Source: Mantis religiosa (lineage: Eukaryota; Arthropoda; Insecta; Mantodea; Mantidae). From it: a stretch of 64,000 nucleotides of DNA. Of this stretch, positions 1 through 9,859 are shown in pieces. Made by a program: the position numbers and the translations under genes. The stretch spans positions 159,880,243 to 159,944,242 of the forward strand of contig CM060955.1 in the NCBI GenBank assembly GCA_030765055.1, read 5' to 3'. Position 1 is the first letter of the stretch. Every line of letters starts with the position of its first letter. The notes under the pieces were generated by a model. The model was not told the origin of the DNA and made no database searches. It was given only the letters and a program-made list of their open reading frames with translations.

Positions 1-520
1 TTTATGAACTATAATTAACTTTAAACTAAATATTTAAACCATTTGCGTAATATGCGGATATCCATGTGGCAACTGTGATTTCAACATCTGCATTATTATA
101 AAACTGGAAAATTCAGTTTGCGTTCCCTTACGCCTAACGCAACGAACACTCGCAAGTGTGTGAGAGAGCGGGAAATATAAAAAGAGTGGAGATAATGAGG
201 TTTATTTGTTTGTTTTTGTAATTTACGTCCTCCAGCGTTAGGTCATATCGGATGATGAATGGAATGGGTGAAATGATGCTCAAATGAGCCCAGGGTACAT
301 AGAGCTTAGATTTACCCAACGTTCGTCTTTCAGGATAAGGGAAAATACTCACCCTGACCGAAATTCGAACTCGGGTCCTCTTGAACGTGAGGCAGACACG
401 CTACCATCACGCTACCGAGGCGGGCGATAATGAGGTGGCAATGATGAAGGCTCTAACGCATCTGATTCGCTACAGGCGAGAACTCTTCCCATATGAAGCC
501 CATAATAGATTCACATCTTA
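1..520. repeat. Unclassified dispersed repeat, copy 1, carrying a SINE
   Basis: The sequence on both sides of the SINE at 201-425 is closely matched by 13155-13395, including the stretch around gcatctgattcgctacaggc. The other copy is empty where this one has the SINE, so it shows the pre-insertion state. No coding potential or terminal repeats were recognised. The family is unknown. Confidence 0.6.
201..425 (-). mobile_element. tRNA-derived SINE, family A, full length
   Basis: On the minus strand the element begins with a tRNA-like head: an A-box-like segment near 400-415 and a B-box-like ggTTCGAatttcgg-type segment near 360-375. It continues into the body that reads gatgaatg...aactctaagctc and ends gttggaggacgtaaatta. 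Perfect 10-bp direct repeats gataatgagg flank it at 191-200 and 426-435. The same family occurs at 12180, 21909 (expanded into an array), 28180 and 43835. Such SINEs are transcribed by RNA polymerase III from the internal boxes and depend on a LINE for movement. Confidence 0.85.
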
Positions 521-529
521 AAGGTCAGC

Positions 530-1284
530 CAGCTTAAACACATAAATACGTAATATGAGATAACCGGTGAGGACGGAACATGACTATAGTATATTCTACA
601 CGTAGTAAATCTATTTGGTCCCGAGGTTATCAAACTGTTCCTAAATAATTATTTCACATACGTGATAACATTGTTCTAATTAGTAAATCATGGAATAAAG
701 AAATGTATATTACGAGATCTGCAATCAGAACGAATGAATAACTACGTCATAAATTCTAAACCAAACTCATATTGCTGAAAATCCTATTTAATGGCATATT
801 GAACGTCACGTGCCTTTACATTCTAAAAGTTTCTGTCCCAACTGAGTATACAATTTTTCTTAAACTGGTCGCCTTGCAAATGAAGCGGTCAGAAGCAGAA
901 GTAGCTAAGTCAGTGTTTCAAAATTGTACAGGGGAGCTGCTCAAGGATTTTAAAACTAATTTTAAATACCAAAACAGTAATGAAAATTAAATAATTTTAT
1001 GTGATGGATCCGTTTGGAGGTACAAAATACTGTGTTAAAGTGTTTCTCACGGTTTGACATATGTAGCATGTTGACTTAACAGCTTTTAATTTAAAATGGA
1101 TGAAAAGTTGTTAAGTCACTTGACTTAACAGCTTCTGGTTCTTAATGTTAGTGTTTTTCCATTATACAATATTATAATGTGTAGCCATGGATAAACTATC
1201 ACCTTATTTTCAACAATACATCTCTACTATGGACTAATCCAGTACGCACTTCATGGAGTGACGTACAGCATTGTTATCAAAACA
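530..1284. other. No gene recognised
   Basis: AT-rich sequence. The only open frame of note is a 72-codon one at 772-990 (+) without recognisable motifs. I see no RNA gene or terminal repeats. Confidence 0.4.
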
Positions 1285-1872
1285 TTACTCCATCCCTACT
1301 ACATCATCTTCTACCTCACTTCCATATGTCATTGTGTCATAAAATGTGGTATCTTCTGGCAGAGTGACATGTTCCAGTAGCGAACGAACATCGTAATATT
1401 TTGTCTTCTCAATCTTCCGAAGTCTATCTGGTGTGTTTTTGGCATTATCACATGCCTTGTGTAAGGCTTACAACCTCACTACTCTCCTCAAAAGAGACTG
1501 AGGACGATAAAGTGAGGAAGACATTGTGTCACGAACTTCTGGTACACATCCTCTTTGGAAATACACAACCCGGATTAAAGTAAATTCAGGAATACTTCTT
1601 ACAAGGGCATGGTCCAGGGCATCTTTGAAGTCAAAAACTTCAACAACTGGAGTGCCATCATGTTCCCCGTTGTCGGTCAGTGGACGTTTGACATGAACAA
1701 CATCAATGGGCTTCTTCTGTAGTGAATCTTTGATCAGTTTCACCCATGTGGAAGGGACCAAACCTTTATCCAATGATCGCTCTTTCCTCTCAATATTGCC
1801 AACAATTCTGTCAATAGGCACGAAAGAGTAGCCTGGTATTGGGAAGTACAGATAAACTTTCTGAAAACTCAT
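1285..1872 (-). pseudogene. DUF7869-like protein, C-terminal fragment
   Basis: The minus strand reads PGYSFVPIDRIVGNIERKER near its start, then a strand-rich middle and KYYDVRSLLEHVTLPEDTT near the end, with a stop at 1285-1287. The pattern 'PGYxxxPxDRxxGxIE' followed by a Lys-Tyr-x-Asp-Leu tail matches my memory of DUF7869-type proteins, which are repeated in many insect genomes and whose biochemical function is not established. A stop near 1468 breaks the frame, so this is a decayed copy. The (GAA)n tail of the neighbouring LINE abuts its 5' end, suggesting the LINE landed in it. A better preserved relative lies at 3622-4177. Assignment is by motif only. Confidence 0.5.
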
Positions 1873-1883
1873 TTAAGGAAAGT

Positions 1884-2061
1884 CGTCGTCGTCTTCTTCT
1901 TCTTCTTCTTCTTCTTCTTCTTCTTCTTCTTCTTCTTCTTCTTCTTCTTCTTCTTCTTCTTCTTCTTCTTCTTCTTCTTCTTCTTCTTCTTCTTCTTCTT
2001 CTTCTTCTTCTTCTTCTTCTTCTTCTTCTTCTTCTTCTTCTTCTTCTTCTTCTTCTTCTTC
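1884..2061. repeat. (TTC)n microsatellite, about 58 units; (GAA)n tail of a LINE
   Basis: An almost uninterrupted run of TTC trinucleotides. On the minus strand it is a (GAA)n run directly following the C-terminal coding end of the LINE relic at 2062-2530, so it is best read as the expanded simple-repeat 3' tail of that LINE. The poly-Leu and poly-Lys open frames across it are artefacts. Confidence 0.9.
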
Positions 2062-2530
2062 ACTTCACGGCATGGGCAGAGTGCCCGTTCCATCTCACAA
2101 TAATTGCTCTTTCCATCTCTTTTTAGGTCTACCAACATCTCTCTTTCCTTGTGGCTGATATTGGAATGCAATCTTAGGCAGTCTTGTTTAGGACATTCTG
2201 TGTATATGCTGCATCCATTCCTTTTGATATTTTTTTAATTTTGCTACTTATCGAGTCTACGTTGAGTTCCTTTCTTATGTCTTCATTCTTTATTCTATCC
2301 AACCTTGTGCATCCCTTTGCTTCCCTTAAAAATTCCATCTCTGCACTTTAAATTTGGCTTTTCATTTTCTTTGTGGGTACCCATGCCTCACTTCCATAAA
2401 GTAGTGCAGGGACTGTCATTGTTTTGTACAACTTTAATCTTGTATCTCTTCTTGTTTTATTTATTAACGTTCTGTGCACTGTTCCACAAATCATTTGGAA
2501 TGTTGCAAGCTTTTTGCTCACATCTCTGCC
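2062..2530 (-). mobile_element. LINE relic, C-terminal end of reverse transcriptase ORF
   Basis: Minus-strand conceptual translation gives LLYGSEAWVPTKKMKSQ, then AEMEFLREAKGCTRLDRIKN, EDIRKELNVDSISSKIKK and GKRDVGRPKKRWKEQL. This series is typical of the end of the reverse-transcriptase ORF of common insect non-LTR retrotransposons (RTE/CR1-like 'endonuclease-reverse transcriptase' elements). Stops and a frameshift interrupt it. The 3' end passes into (GAA)n. A related copy with a similar short tail lies at 26190-26960. Confidence 0.7.
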
Positions 2531-2544
2531 TGTCTAAAGTCTAA

Positions 2545-2967
2545 AAATGTCTAATGTAAAATGTATCAACAGCTGATATCAAAGAGCTTGGGTGGCACAG
2601 TGTAGTTGCACCACCAAACGGCTAAAGCGACAACTACATGACTTTACAACATCTACTCCAAAAGGCTGACTTAACAACTTCAGTTTCTGAAATTGATGCC
2701 TATTCAACATGCCAGGGTCATAATATGTTCCATCTAAGATCTTCTGATCCACAAATATTGTAGAATTATTACAGAACTGCTATTCAGAGCGTTTATCGTG
2801 TGTTTAACAAGATTTCTCAAAAGCATTGACTTAATCTGAGTGCTTCAAATGTAAGAATATGTTATCAAAACCTCTAGACGACATTATTTTAGCGTTTAAA
2901 GTGCTTTATAGATAACTCAGATAAAATCTTAAATAGAAACATTTGAGAGTAAAGTCGTCCTGTTGGA
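2545..2967. other. No gene recognised
   Basis: AT-rich spacer between the LINE relic and a MITE. No open frame, RNA or repeat was recognised. Confidence 0.4.
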
Positions 2968-3207
2968 ACGGTTACCATGAATTTATCTTTGGTAACAGAT
3001 GCCTCTTAGATAACGCACTGATTACTCCACGTGGAGTGAACATCTTGTTATTTGTGATTCCTGCGAATTCCATTGGTTGAAGTGATGCATTCATTGGTGT
3101 TTAGCACATGACCGGGAGGCGCGTCAGTACCCCTCTCACTCTTACAAGAATAATCAGTGCGTTATCTCAGAGGTATCTGTTAACAAAGATAAATTCATGG
3201 TAACCGT
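2968..3207. mobile_element. MITE with about 57-bp terminal inverted repeats
   Basis: The left end acggttaccatgaatttatc (from 2968) is matched in reverse complement by the right end gataaattcatggtaaccgt (ending 3207), and the match extends about 57 bp with few mismatches through the acgcactgatta segment. Length is 240 bp with no coding capacity. No clear target duplication is visible, so the superfamily is not assigned. Confidence 0.8.
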
Positions 3208-3243
3208 CAAACAAACAACCAACGTTGTATTCTCCGAGAATAA

Positions 3244-4652
3244 TTGAAGACAGGCCCGGAAAAACGGGTTAACCCACATTTTTAAAAAATGGAGAAAACA
3301 GGTGTTTTGGGAATGAGGCTGAAAGAAATTGTTAACATTATTTTATTTCATTTCTGAGAATATGAGTCTCAAGAATACAGTATATTATCAGGGTTATCCT
3401 GAATAGAACCCAAAACATGACTGATCGAATAACAATAAAAATAAAATGATGAAAATAAAGTGAAAACCTTTGTTAGATTTTAGTTAAGTTTTACACTATG
3501 TACATTTTACAATTTTAGGTGAAACTAATAGGTGTGTCTTTTGGCATATTTATACATGGTACACTTTGGATTATTCCACTTTTCAATAAGTATATCATTT
3601 TGGAAACTAGGTACAAGCTTTTTAGTTGTAGTCAGGCTGATAACAAAATGCTTCATCAGTAATATTCTCAGAAGCTGTGGTCTCAGATTTAAGAGATTTG
3701 TAGTACTCATGATAAATTGGTGGGATATAATTCATAAGATCCTGTAAGTCCTTTAATTTTTCAGGATGTACAGGTCTTGGACCATTATATTTTGGAGGAA
3801 ATGTCACATAAGTAAGGGATGGTTTGCCAGATATTATTTTCATTCGAATGTCCAAAGTGTCGTAATCCTCAACCCCATATAACTTAAAAGGGGTGGTCTT
3901 TAAATACTTTCATGCATGTCACCTTGCTCAAGAGTACCTTTTGCCCAGATTCTGAAGCTGTTCGTTTCTGTACTTTGTCGGGAAGCGGCTTTGCAGATAT
4001 GAACATGTTAGTTGACATTTTGAAAACATGAAAAGAATTATTTACAATGGTTTTCCTCAGTAGCTCCATCCACTGATCTGGAACATAAATGTAAGCTGCT
4101 TGCCTCTTCTTTTTCTCTATAACGCCGAAGTCACGATCACAAGGCAAAATTGTATAACCGGGTACTAGTTCTGCCATTGTTTGTTTACATCAACAGTAGA
4201 GCTTACCAACATAACGGACTGTTGAAGCACTACAGTTTGTGGTAGTTATTACTTACGAAGTGGGCTAAATACTTATCTATTTTCCATGTATCGCTTTATT
4301 CTTATAACCAAAACTATGCTGGTTTCATAAAATATAATGCTAGTTAAACTGAAAGGATACAATCATTTAAAACGTTTGTAGCTCTGTTGGTTATCCTGTT
4401 TATATGTTAGTTACCATGAGTGCCACGAGATGACAGGCACAGAGCATGAACAGGTTAACACATTTTTGACATTATATGAAAAGGATATCACGAAACGCAA
4501 GAATTTCACCTCTCTCTATTTAGCGTAATATGATCGCTGGAGGATAGGCCGACACAAGAAAAGATAGCTCTCTGTTGCAGCAACAGAGGGCAGCACTTAT
4601 CGCAATTTTTTTTATTTTGAGGGTTAGCCCGTTTTTCCCGGCATGTCTTCAA
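3244..4652 (-). mobile_element. TIR element enclosing a DUF7869-like gene fragment
   Basis: About 32-bp inverted repeats bound the region: ttgaagacaggcccggaaaa at 3244 and the reverse complement of a segment ending at 4652 (ttgaagacatgccgggaaaa). Both continue acggg(t/c)taaccc inward. The 1.4-kb interior holds the minus-strand DUF7869-like pieces and no recognisable transposase catalytic domain. No convincing target duplication was found. It is probably a non-autonomous element, or one whose gene is of an unrecognised type. Confidence 0.65.
3622..4177 (-). pseudogene. DUF7869-like protein, frameshifted C-terminal part
   Basis: The first piece (4177 to about 3884) starts MAELVPGYTILPCDRDFGVI and continues EKKKRQAAYIYVPDQW. 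A frameshift near 3895 then moves to a second piece (3855 to 3622) with LTYVTFPPKYNGPRPVHPEK, LKDLQDLMNYIPPIYHEYYK and a stop. 'PGYxxLPxDRDFGxIEK' plus 'PPxYxGPRP...LxDLxxxxPPxxHxxY' is the arrangement I associate with the DUF7869 domain. The domain's function is unknown. Its position between terminal inverted repeats suggests it travels, or once travelled, as part of a DNA transposon. It is not intact. Confidence 0.55.
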
Positions 4653-6004
4653 TTTGAAATAAGTGCCCTCGATTGTAATATCCCAGAACTGGTATTCGAA
4701 TGAAAGTTTTGGTTCTTCAAAGTATTCGAGTACAGTGTATTCGATTCTGGAAGTAGTAGTATTGTGATGGGTCCAAGCAGTAAGATGGGAATAGTAACAT
4801 TTGACGCACTATAGAATGATAACGATTAGGTAAACAAAACAGAAGGACAGTATCAGCCAATGTTATGAAACAAAAGTATAGCGTTTCTATCCGGGATTGC
4901 GTTACCTGAGAGGTTTCATGTAGCGAAGAAGCTTCGGGTTTCATGGCAGATAGATTTTCCTTAAGGGTATAACGTTACTTAAAGCGGGCACGTTATATCT
5001 GCGTTATGAAGTTTCTGCGGATGTGCGCAGTGGACATTCCTTATATCTTAGTCAAAACCTGGTCAATGGTAACAAGTCCATAACTTTGAATTATATTCCT
5101 ACATAGTTTAATTTGTCATTCTATCGAAAACAGGTATTTTGAGGAACAAATTCTTGTGTCCATGAAAACCTAACTAAAACATCAGATGTGCTGCATTAAA
5201 ACGACGTTCTCTGTAGCTTCTTCAAAGTATATTCTTACATGAGCTTGTTTATCTATGTACTTCATATATAAAAAATAAAATGACACTATTTCATATTTCT
5301 TATACATAGGAGTAGGTGAATACAGAAGACTTTAACATTTAGGAGCTGGCCAATTTGAAATTCCATTCCCATTATACGACTTTCTATATTATTGTACAAA
5401 CTTTCTTAAAAATCGTATTGTTCTATCTCATTCCTATTAATGGAGATAAACATTCAGATCTCTTACTATTTACCTCTTGTATAAATATATTTCAGTGTGA
5501 AACCGATTTAGAAATTATTCGAGATAGACACTTTATTTGTTAATAACATTAATTAAAGATATGGTATTTAATAAAAATTGTTGGAACAATTATATTATAT
5601 ACATAAGAAAGTGATTAGGAAATGTGTGTTTAAACGGAACTTGGAATTTTAGCAGTGAAGTTAAATATATTCAAAAGATATACACCATTATCCAAACCAC
5701 ATTGACATTTTTATTAAAATGGCCATAATAATTTTCATTAAATTGCTATATATTTGATATTTTTACAGTGCATATCCTGAATAATCTGAAAATAAACCTT
5801 TGAAGCTCTGTTCACTTGAAAGGAATATTGTACAAATTGAATATTCTGTAAACATAAGTTATTCATTCTAGATGAATTTGCATAATTGGCAAACTGTAGG
5901 AGATAATCCTACTGCACAAAAAGTGTTTGTGTGCGTGTGTAATGCTCAGGAGTTAATAATGCAATCATTCTCCTTCTTGCTTCCCATTATGCCCCATTTC
6001 ATCA
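4653..6004. other. No gene recognised
   Basis: AT-rich stretch with several 60- to 75-codon open frames lacking motifs. No repeats or RNA genes were recognised. Confidence 0.4.
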
Positions 6005-6009
6005 ACAGA

Positions 6010-6930
6010 TAATACAGGTGTGTCCAAAAAGTAAGTTATGTTTAGAAATAAAATTAAATTGTGTACAGATACAGAAAAATTATTTATTGCACAACATTCT
6101 GCAACTCTTAAACTACTTGTCCACATAACTGACAAAAATTTGTAGCCATTTGTCAAAGCGACGCACAAGTTTTTGTATACCTTCTTCGTAGAAGTTTGCC
6201 GCCTGTGTCTTCAACCAGTTGGAAACATTTTCTTTCAGCTCTTCGTCATTGTTGATGTGTTGACCGCCAAAGAAAGATTTGAGATTCAAAAACAGATGAA
6301 AGTCGCTAGGAGCGAGGTCAGTGCTGTACAAGGACTGGTCAAACACGTCCCAGCCAAATCCCTGTAGGGTCAAAAACTGAAGTGCACTACCCATACGTTT
6401 TGTTTTGAGTTGCTCAGTAAGAATCTTTGGCACCCAACGTGAGCAAAGTTTACGAAATTTCTGTTTTTCGGTAACAATTTTATGAACTAGTGATCGTGAG
6501 ATTTGGGAAAATTCTATAGCGAGAGCACTAATTGTAAACTTGAGGTTTTCCTGAATTTTGTCATCAATCGCATGAACCAGTTCTTTTGTAACCAAATATG
6601 GACACCCACTTCGTTCTTCATCGTGCACTTCACTACGTCCTTCATTGAACTGTCGGACCCATCTTCTCACCATTGTATCACTCATCGCATTTTTTAGGTA
6701 AACATCTCAAATTTGCGGATCAATTTCAATTGGTTTCACTTTTCTAGCATTCAGAAAACGAATCAAAGATCTGATTTCACAAGCGGCGAGATTTTCAATC
6801 AATTCCGACATTGTAAACAAACACAACAAAGCGTACGTGACTGACAGCGATCTCACAATGACACACATTTCTTCTCCTTGATACAGAGCGTCTACCTTCC
6901 ATGTGCGAAACTGTAATCGCAGCGGTGTCA
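6010..6930 (-). pseudogene. mariner transposase relic with internal deletion
   Basis: On the minus strand the N-terminal part (from about 6811) reads MSELIENLAACEIRSLIRFL, then an in-frame stop near 6704, then VRRWVRQFNEGRSEVHDEER, the typical helix-turn-helix and linker of mariner. The catalytic centre between about LQFLTL and FGWDVFDQSLYS is missing; only the final DLAPSDFHLF motif with the third catalytic Asp remains, followed by a normal C-terminus. The 3' terminal repeat is probably ggtgtgtccaaaaagtaag near 6017-6035. The 5' terminus is not recognisable and abuts the repeat beginning at 6928. The copy is non-functional. A similar central loss is seen in the relic at 55520. Confidence 0.8.
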
Positions 6931-7160
6931 TTTAGACGGTCTTAAATATAGCAAATTGATATCAACAGCTGAGTTAATGCTCGCCATCTTGACTATTTGC
7001 AATTGTTAGGGACTTAACAACAGAAATTTGGCTTGTTAGTTTAACAAGAGATTTAACACGAGTGTTAAGCTAACACTTGTTGGTGAAATGCAACTTTTGT
7101 TGTAACTATTGCTAAACTTGTGTTAGTCTTAACATATGTTGGTGAAATCGGCCATCAATG
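6928..7160. repeat. Solo arm of the TIR element family found at 44511-45946
   Basis: Very similar to 45718-45945, including tcttaaatatagcaaat, gctcgccatcttgacta and two ttgttggtgaaat motifs. Only the right arm is present, ending near ggtgaaatcggcc, so this is a truncated copy of the element whose two arms are seen at 44511 and 45946. Confidence 0.7.
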
Positions 7161-7179
7161 TTTTAAATGTTCCTTGTCC

Positions 7180-7780
7180 ATTTCTTATTCTTTGGAGATA
7201 AAAAATTTAGAGATGCCATCATTCCGATTGTCAAAAGATATTTATTCAAGCAATCACGTCCCATGATCAGTAGAAATGCAGCAAGAGGATTTTCTTGTAG
7301 ATCGGGAAGTATCCAAAATTTTCTTCCACTTTGACTGTTGATTTCGAAGTGTCATTTATTTATCACAATTTCAAATACTGTTTCTTTTAATAATTATTTT
7401 AATTGATTCATAAGAGAACTGTTGTTTTACCACTTAATTAAGAGCCTTTCATTGATGAAATATCAGCGATTTCATTTTTAAAAATACCACAAAAGCCTGA
7501 ATCCACTGTAAGTTTATATTTATATGTAAGTTTCATATTAGTTTATTAGTTTCATGTACTTCTTTGGTCTTCATCATTTTGGAGCACGTAGAAGAAGCAA
7601 TAGCTCGGAAGGCAGCTTCAGAATCACACATAATAACTACATTTTTGCATTTACATAACGATGGAAATAAATTTTGGAGTAATGTGTATGTAGCAACAGT
7701 TTCACCATCACAAACAATCGCATAAGAGGTTTAAATATGGTTAAAATACACAATTTGTGTCAAATAAATTTTTATGGAGT
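7180..7780 (-). pseudogene. LINE relic, RNase H domain
   Basis: Minus-strand pieces in shifting frames read AIVCDGETVATYTLLQNL, VVIMCDSEAAFRAIA, GFCGIFKNEIADI and MGRDCLNKYLLTIGMMAS. These follow the order of RNase H motifs in jockey-type non-LTR retrotransposons (Glu, Asp, then the 'HxGIxGNExAD' region) and the 'TGHDxLxxHLxxIG' segment after it. It is heavily decayed and lies just upstream of the first visible host exon. Confidence 0.6.
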
Positions 7781-7967
7781 GACCCATTTCGGCTTTTGTC
7801 TTTTGTCATGTCTTGGATTTTCTAGGAGAATGCAATGTCAAGTTCTCACATACCAAAATGTTCAAAGATCTTACTATCGACTTAGGCTACAACGAAATGT
7901 ATAAATGTGCAGTAAAAATGTGCCTGGATTAGCAGAATGCAACTTGATGGCTCCGTTTTTGTTACAG

Positions 7968-8073
7968 GGTACCTCATCTCCTGTGTGAGCACAAGTGTAT
8001 CTATGGCTCTAGCTGTTGGTCCACCAGTCATTATTCCCTTTCTTCTGTTCGGAGGGTTTTTCCTCAACAACAG
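7968..8073 (+). CDS. ABC transporter subfamily G (white/scarlet type), internal exon
   Basis: The exon follows gtttttgttacag and ends before gtatgtt, giving good acceptor and donor sites. It translates (first codon shared with the previous exon) as GYLISCVSTSVSMALA then VGPPVIIPFLLFGGFFLNN. This is the conserved membrane segment of half-transporters such as white and scarlet, which pair to move pigment precursors across granule membranes. The exon ends two bases into a Ser codon completed by the exon at 32210. The exon is clean, with no stops or shifts, unlike everything around it. White, scarlet and brown cannot be told apart with certainty from the C-terminus alone. Upstream exons with the ATP-binding cassette are outside the window. 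Confidence 0.9.
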
Positions 8074-8435
8074 GTATGTTAACAATTTAAATTATCTCTA
8101 TATTTAACATTCATATTGCAACTACACTAGCGATTGCTATACAGAATTAAGAGGAAACTGAACTGCGACAGTTGACAGTAGCATTTTAAGTTTTTGGCTC
8201 AGTTTGATTGACTAGAATATCATATTAAATGTGCTGTAGGCAGGGTGGAAGGAAAACTTTTAATACAAACTATCTACAAATTTGATTATCATTTGGAACA
8301 CAGTTTGCAACTTCCTTTTCATTTTTAATTCATTACCTGCGAAGGTAATTTATGCTTTTCGAACATAAAATAAAGAAGACGACAAGTGTTGCAGAGGTTT
8401 TGACCCATGGCGGATGTGTAGTCACTTTCATTTCC

Positions 8436-8436
<1 letters not shown>

Positions 8437-8462
<26 letters not shown>
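8437..8462. repeat. Poly(A) run
   Basis: About 26 consecutive A residues. The sequence upstream was not recognised as a SINE or LINE, so the source of this tail is unknown. Confidence 0.8.
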
Positions 8463-8466
<4 letters not shown>

Positions 8467-8519
8467 TATGTAGTTCAAATGGGATGATGTTTGTCCCTGA
8501 GCGCTACTAATCCTTCTTT

Positions 8520-9705
8520 TACATAAACTTGCCCCGTATCTCTTAACGGTCACGTGACCTTATCACCTCTCATTGGCTGTTATTGCAGTAGAGACTGTCG
8601 TGATATAGATTGTTGTGCGGTAAAAATTAGTTCGTTATTTAACATGTTGATATATCTTTATATGTTGGAAGAGAATTGTCAAATTTATATTTAGTAACTG
8701 TTTTAATTAAATATATTACGGAACAGAGTTGACTTATCTGAAATGTATGTTAATTCTTAAACGAAGTAAAGAGGAGGTTCCTTTGCTCTCAAGCACGTGA
8801 CACGATAGCACGTGATTTAGCGGTAGTGATGACATATTTGTTTATATGACTTTTATCACTGACCTTGTTTTGAACTGGATTAGTCATATATCGCCATTCG
8901 GAGGTGTGTTGTGTCGAGTACGAGAGCTAAATTATTTTATTGATCGTTTATTGCGTGTGTACTTATTCTATGTATAATGGCAGGGTCTACCGCCAATTTT
9001 CGCTGAAGCTTCGCAAGGTAAAACCTTTACAAAGTGGCGAAAAAAGAATTGTGGTGCATGTGTTTAATGTACTCACAGAGAAGAATCCGTCTTTGTCAGT
9101 GAGAGAAGTCGAACAGCTGTGCCCTGAACTTACAGATGTGTTAGATGCGTAGGAACATCGCGACATGAAATTGAGACAACAGGAAAACTTACCACTCCAG
9201 GGGCGATATTGCTGTGTGGCGAAGATGTTATTTAAGGACAAGCAGACTGTACCGGGATACAAGTCGCAAAATATACTACCTTGACGAGATTTGGATGAAT
9301 GAAGAACACACTACAAGTATGGCGTGACACGACTTTTAAGGCTGAAAGACAAACATTTTTGCAAGGTATGTGTGCTGGTTTAAAAAAATCCCAGTAGAAA
9401 AAGCTGAAGGCCTTTCATTATAAATTTGTTTCAGTTTCATTATTCATTCATTCAGTTTCAATTTGCTCAGTTTCATTATAAACTTCATTAATTTTGCATG
9501 CCTTCATATTCTTATTCGTATGATTTTATCTATCTTACTGGCAATTATTATGACGTTTACTGCAGGTTTAAATGTGACGGGAAGGAACCGCCTATGGCCT
9601 TTGGTGCAAAAGCATTAGCCAATTAGGATGAGGGGGAAGATAGTTGCACGCGGAGTGATACATGTCAGCCGGGCAAGGTTATATGAAACAGAGATTAGGT
9701 GAGCA
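8520..9705 (+). mobile_element. IS630/Tc1-like deletion derivative, copy 1
   Basis: TA dinucleotides flank the element at 8518-8519 and 9706-9707. The ends, atccttctttt...aacttgcccc and the reverse complement of ggcaaggttatatgaaacagagat, are imperfect inverted repeats of about 25 bp. The interior encodes the N-terminal piece EKNPSLSVREVEQLC and later YLDEIWMNEEHT, which carries the first catalytic Asp of an IS630/Tc1/mariner transposase. The rest of the catalytic domain is absent, and the copy has an extra internal deletion relative to the copies at 14109 and 46435. It is non-autonomous. Confidence 0.8.
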
Positions 9706-9859
9706 ACCAATCGGAGTACTGCGGTGTTGCATTGCATTCCCCCTAAGTGGCATGTGACAAGCGCCGTCCTAATTAATGTCCAATACATACTATCCGCGCT
9801 AAGACAAAAGTTCAGATTTTACAAAAACTGATCCAAGAGGAAGGTAGAGAGTAATATAT

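Noticed and set aside
1839..2171. Poly-leucine and poly-lysine open frames
   Set aside because: Direct translation of the (TTC)n/(GAA)n microsatellite.
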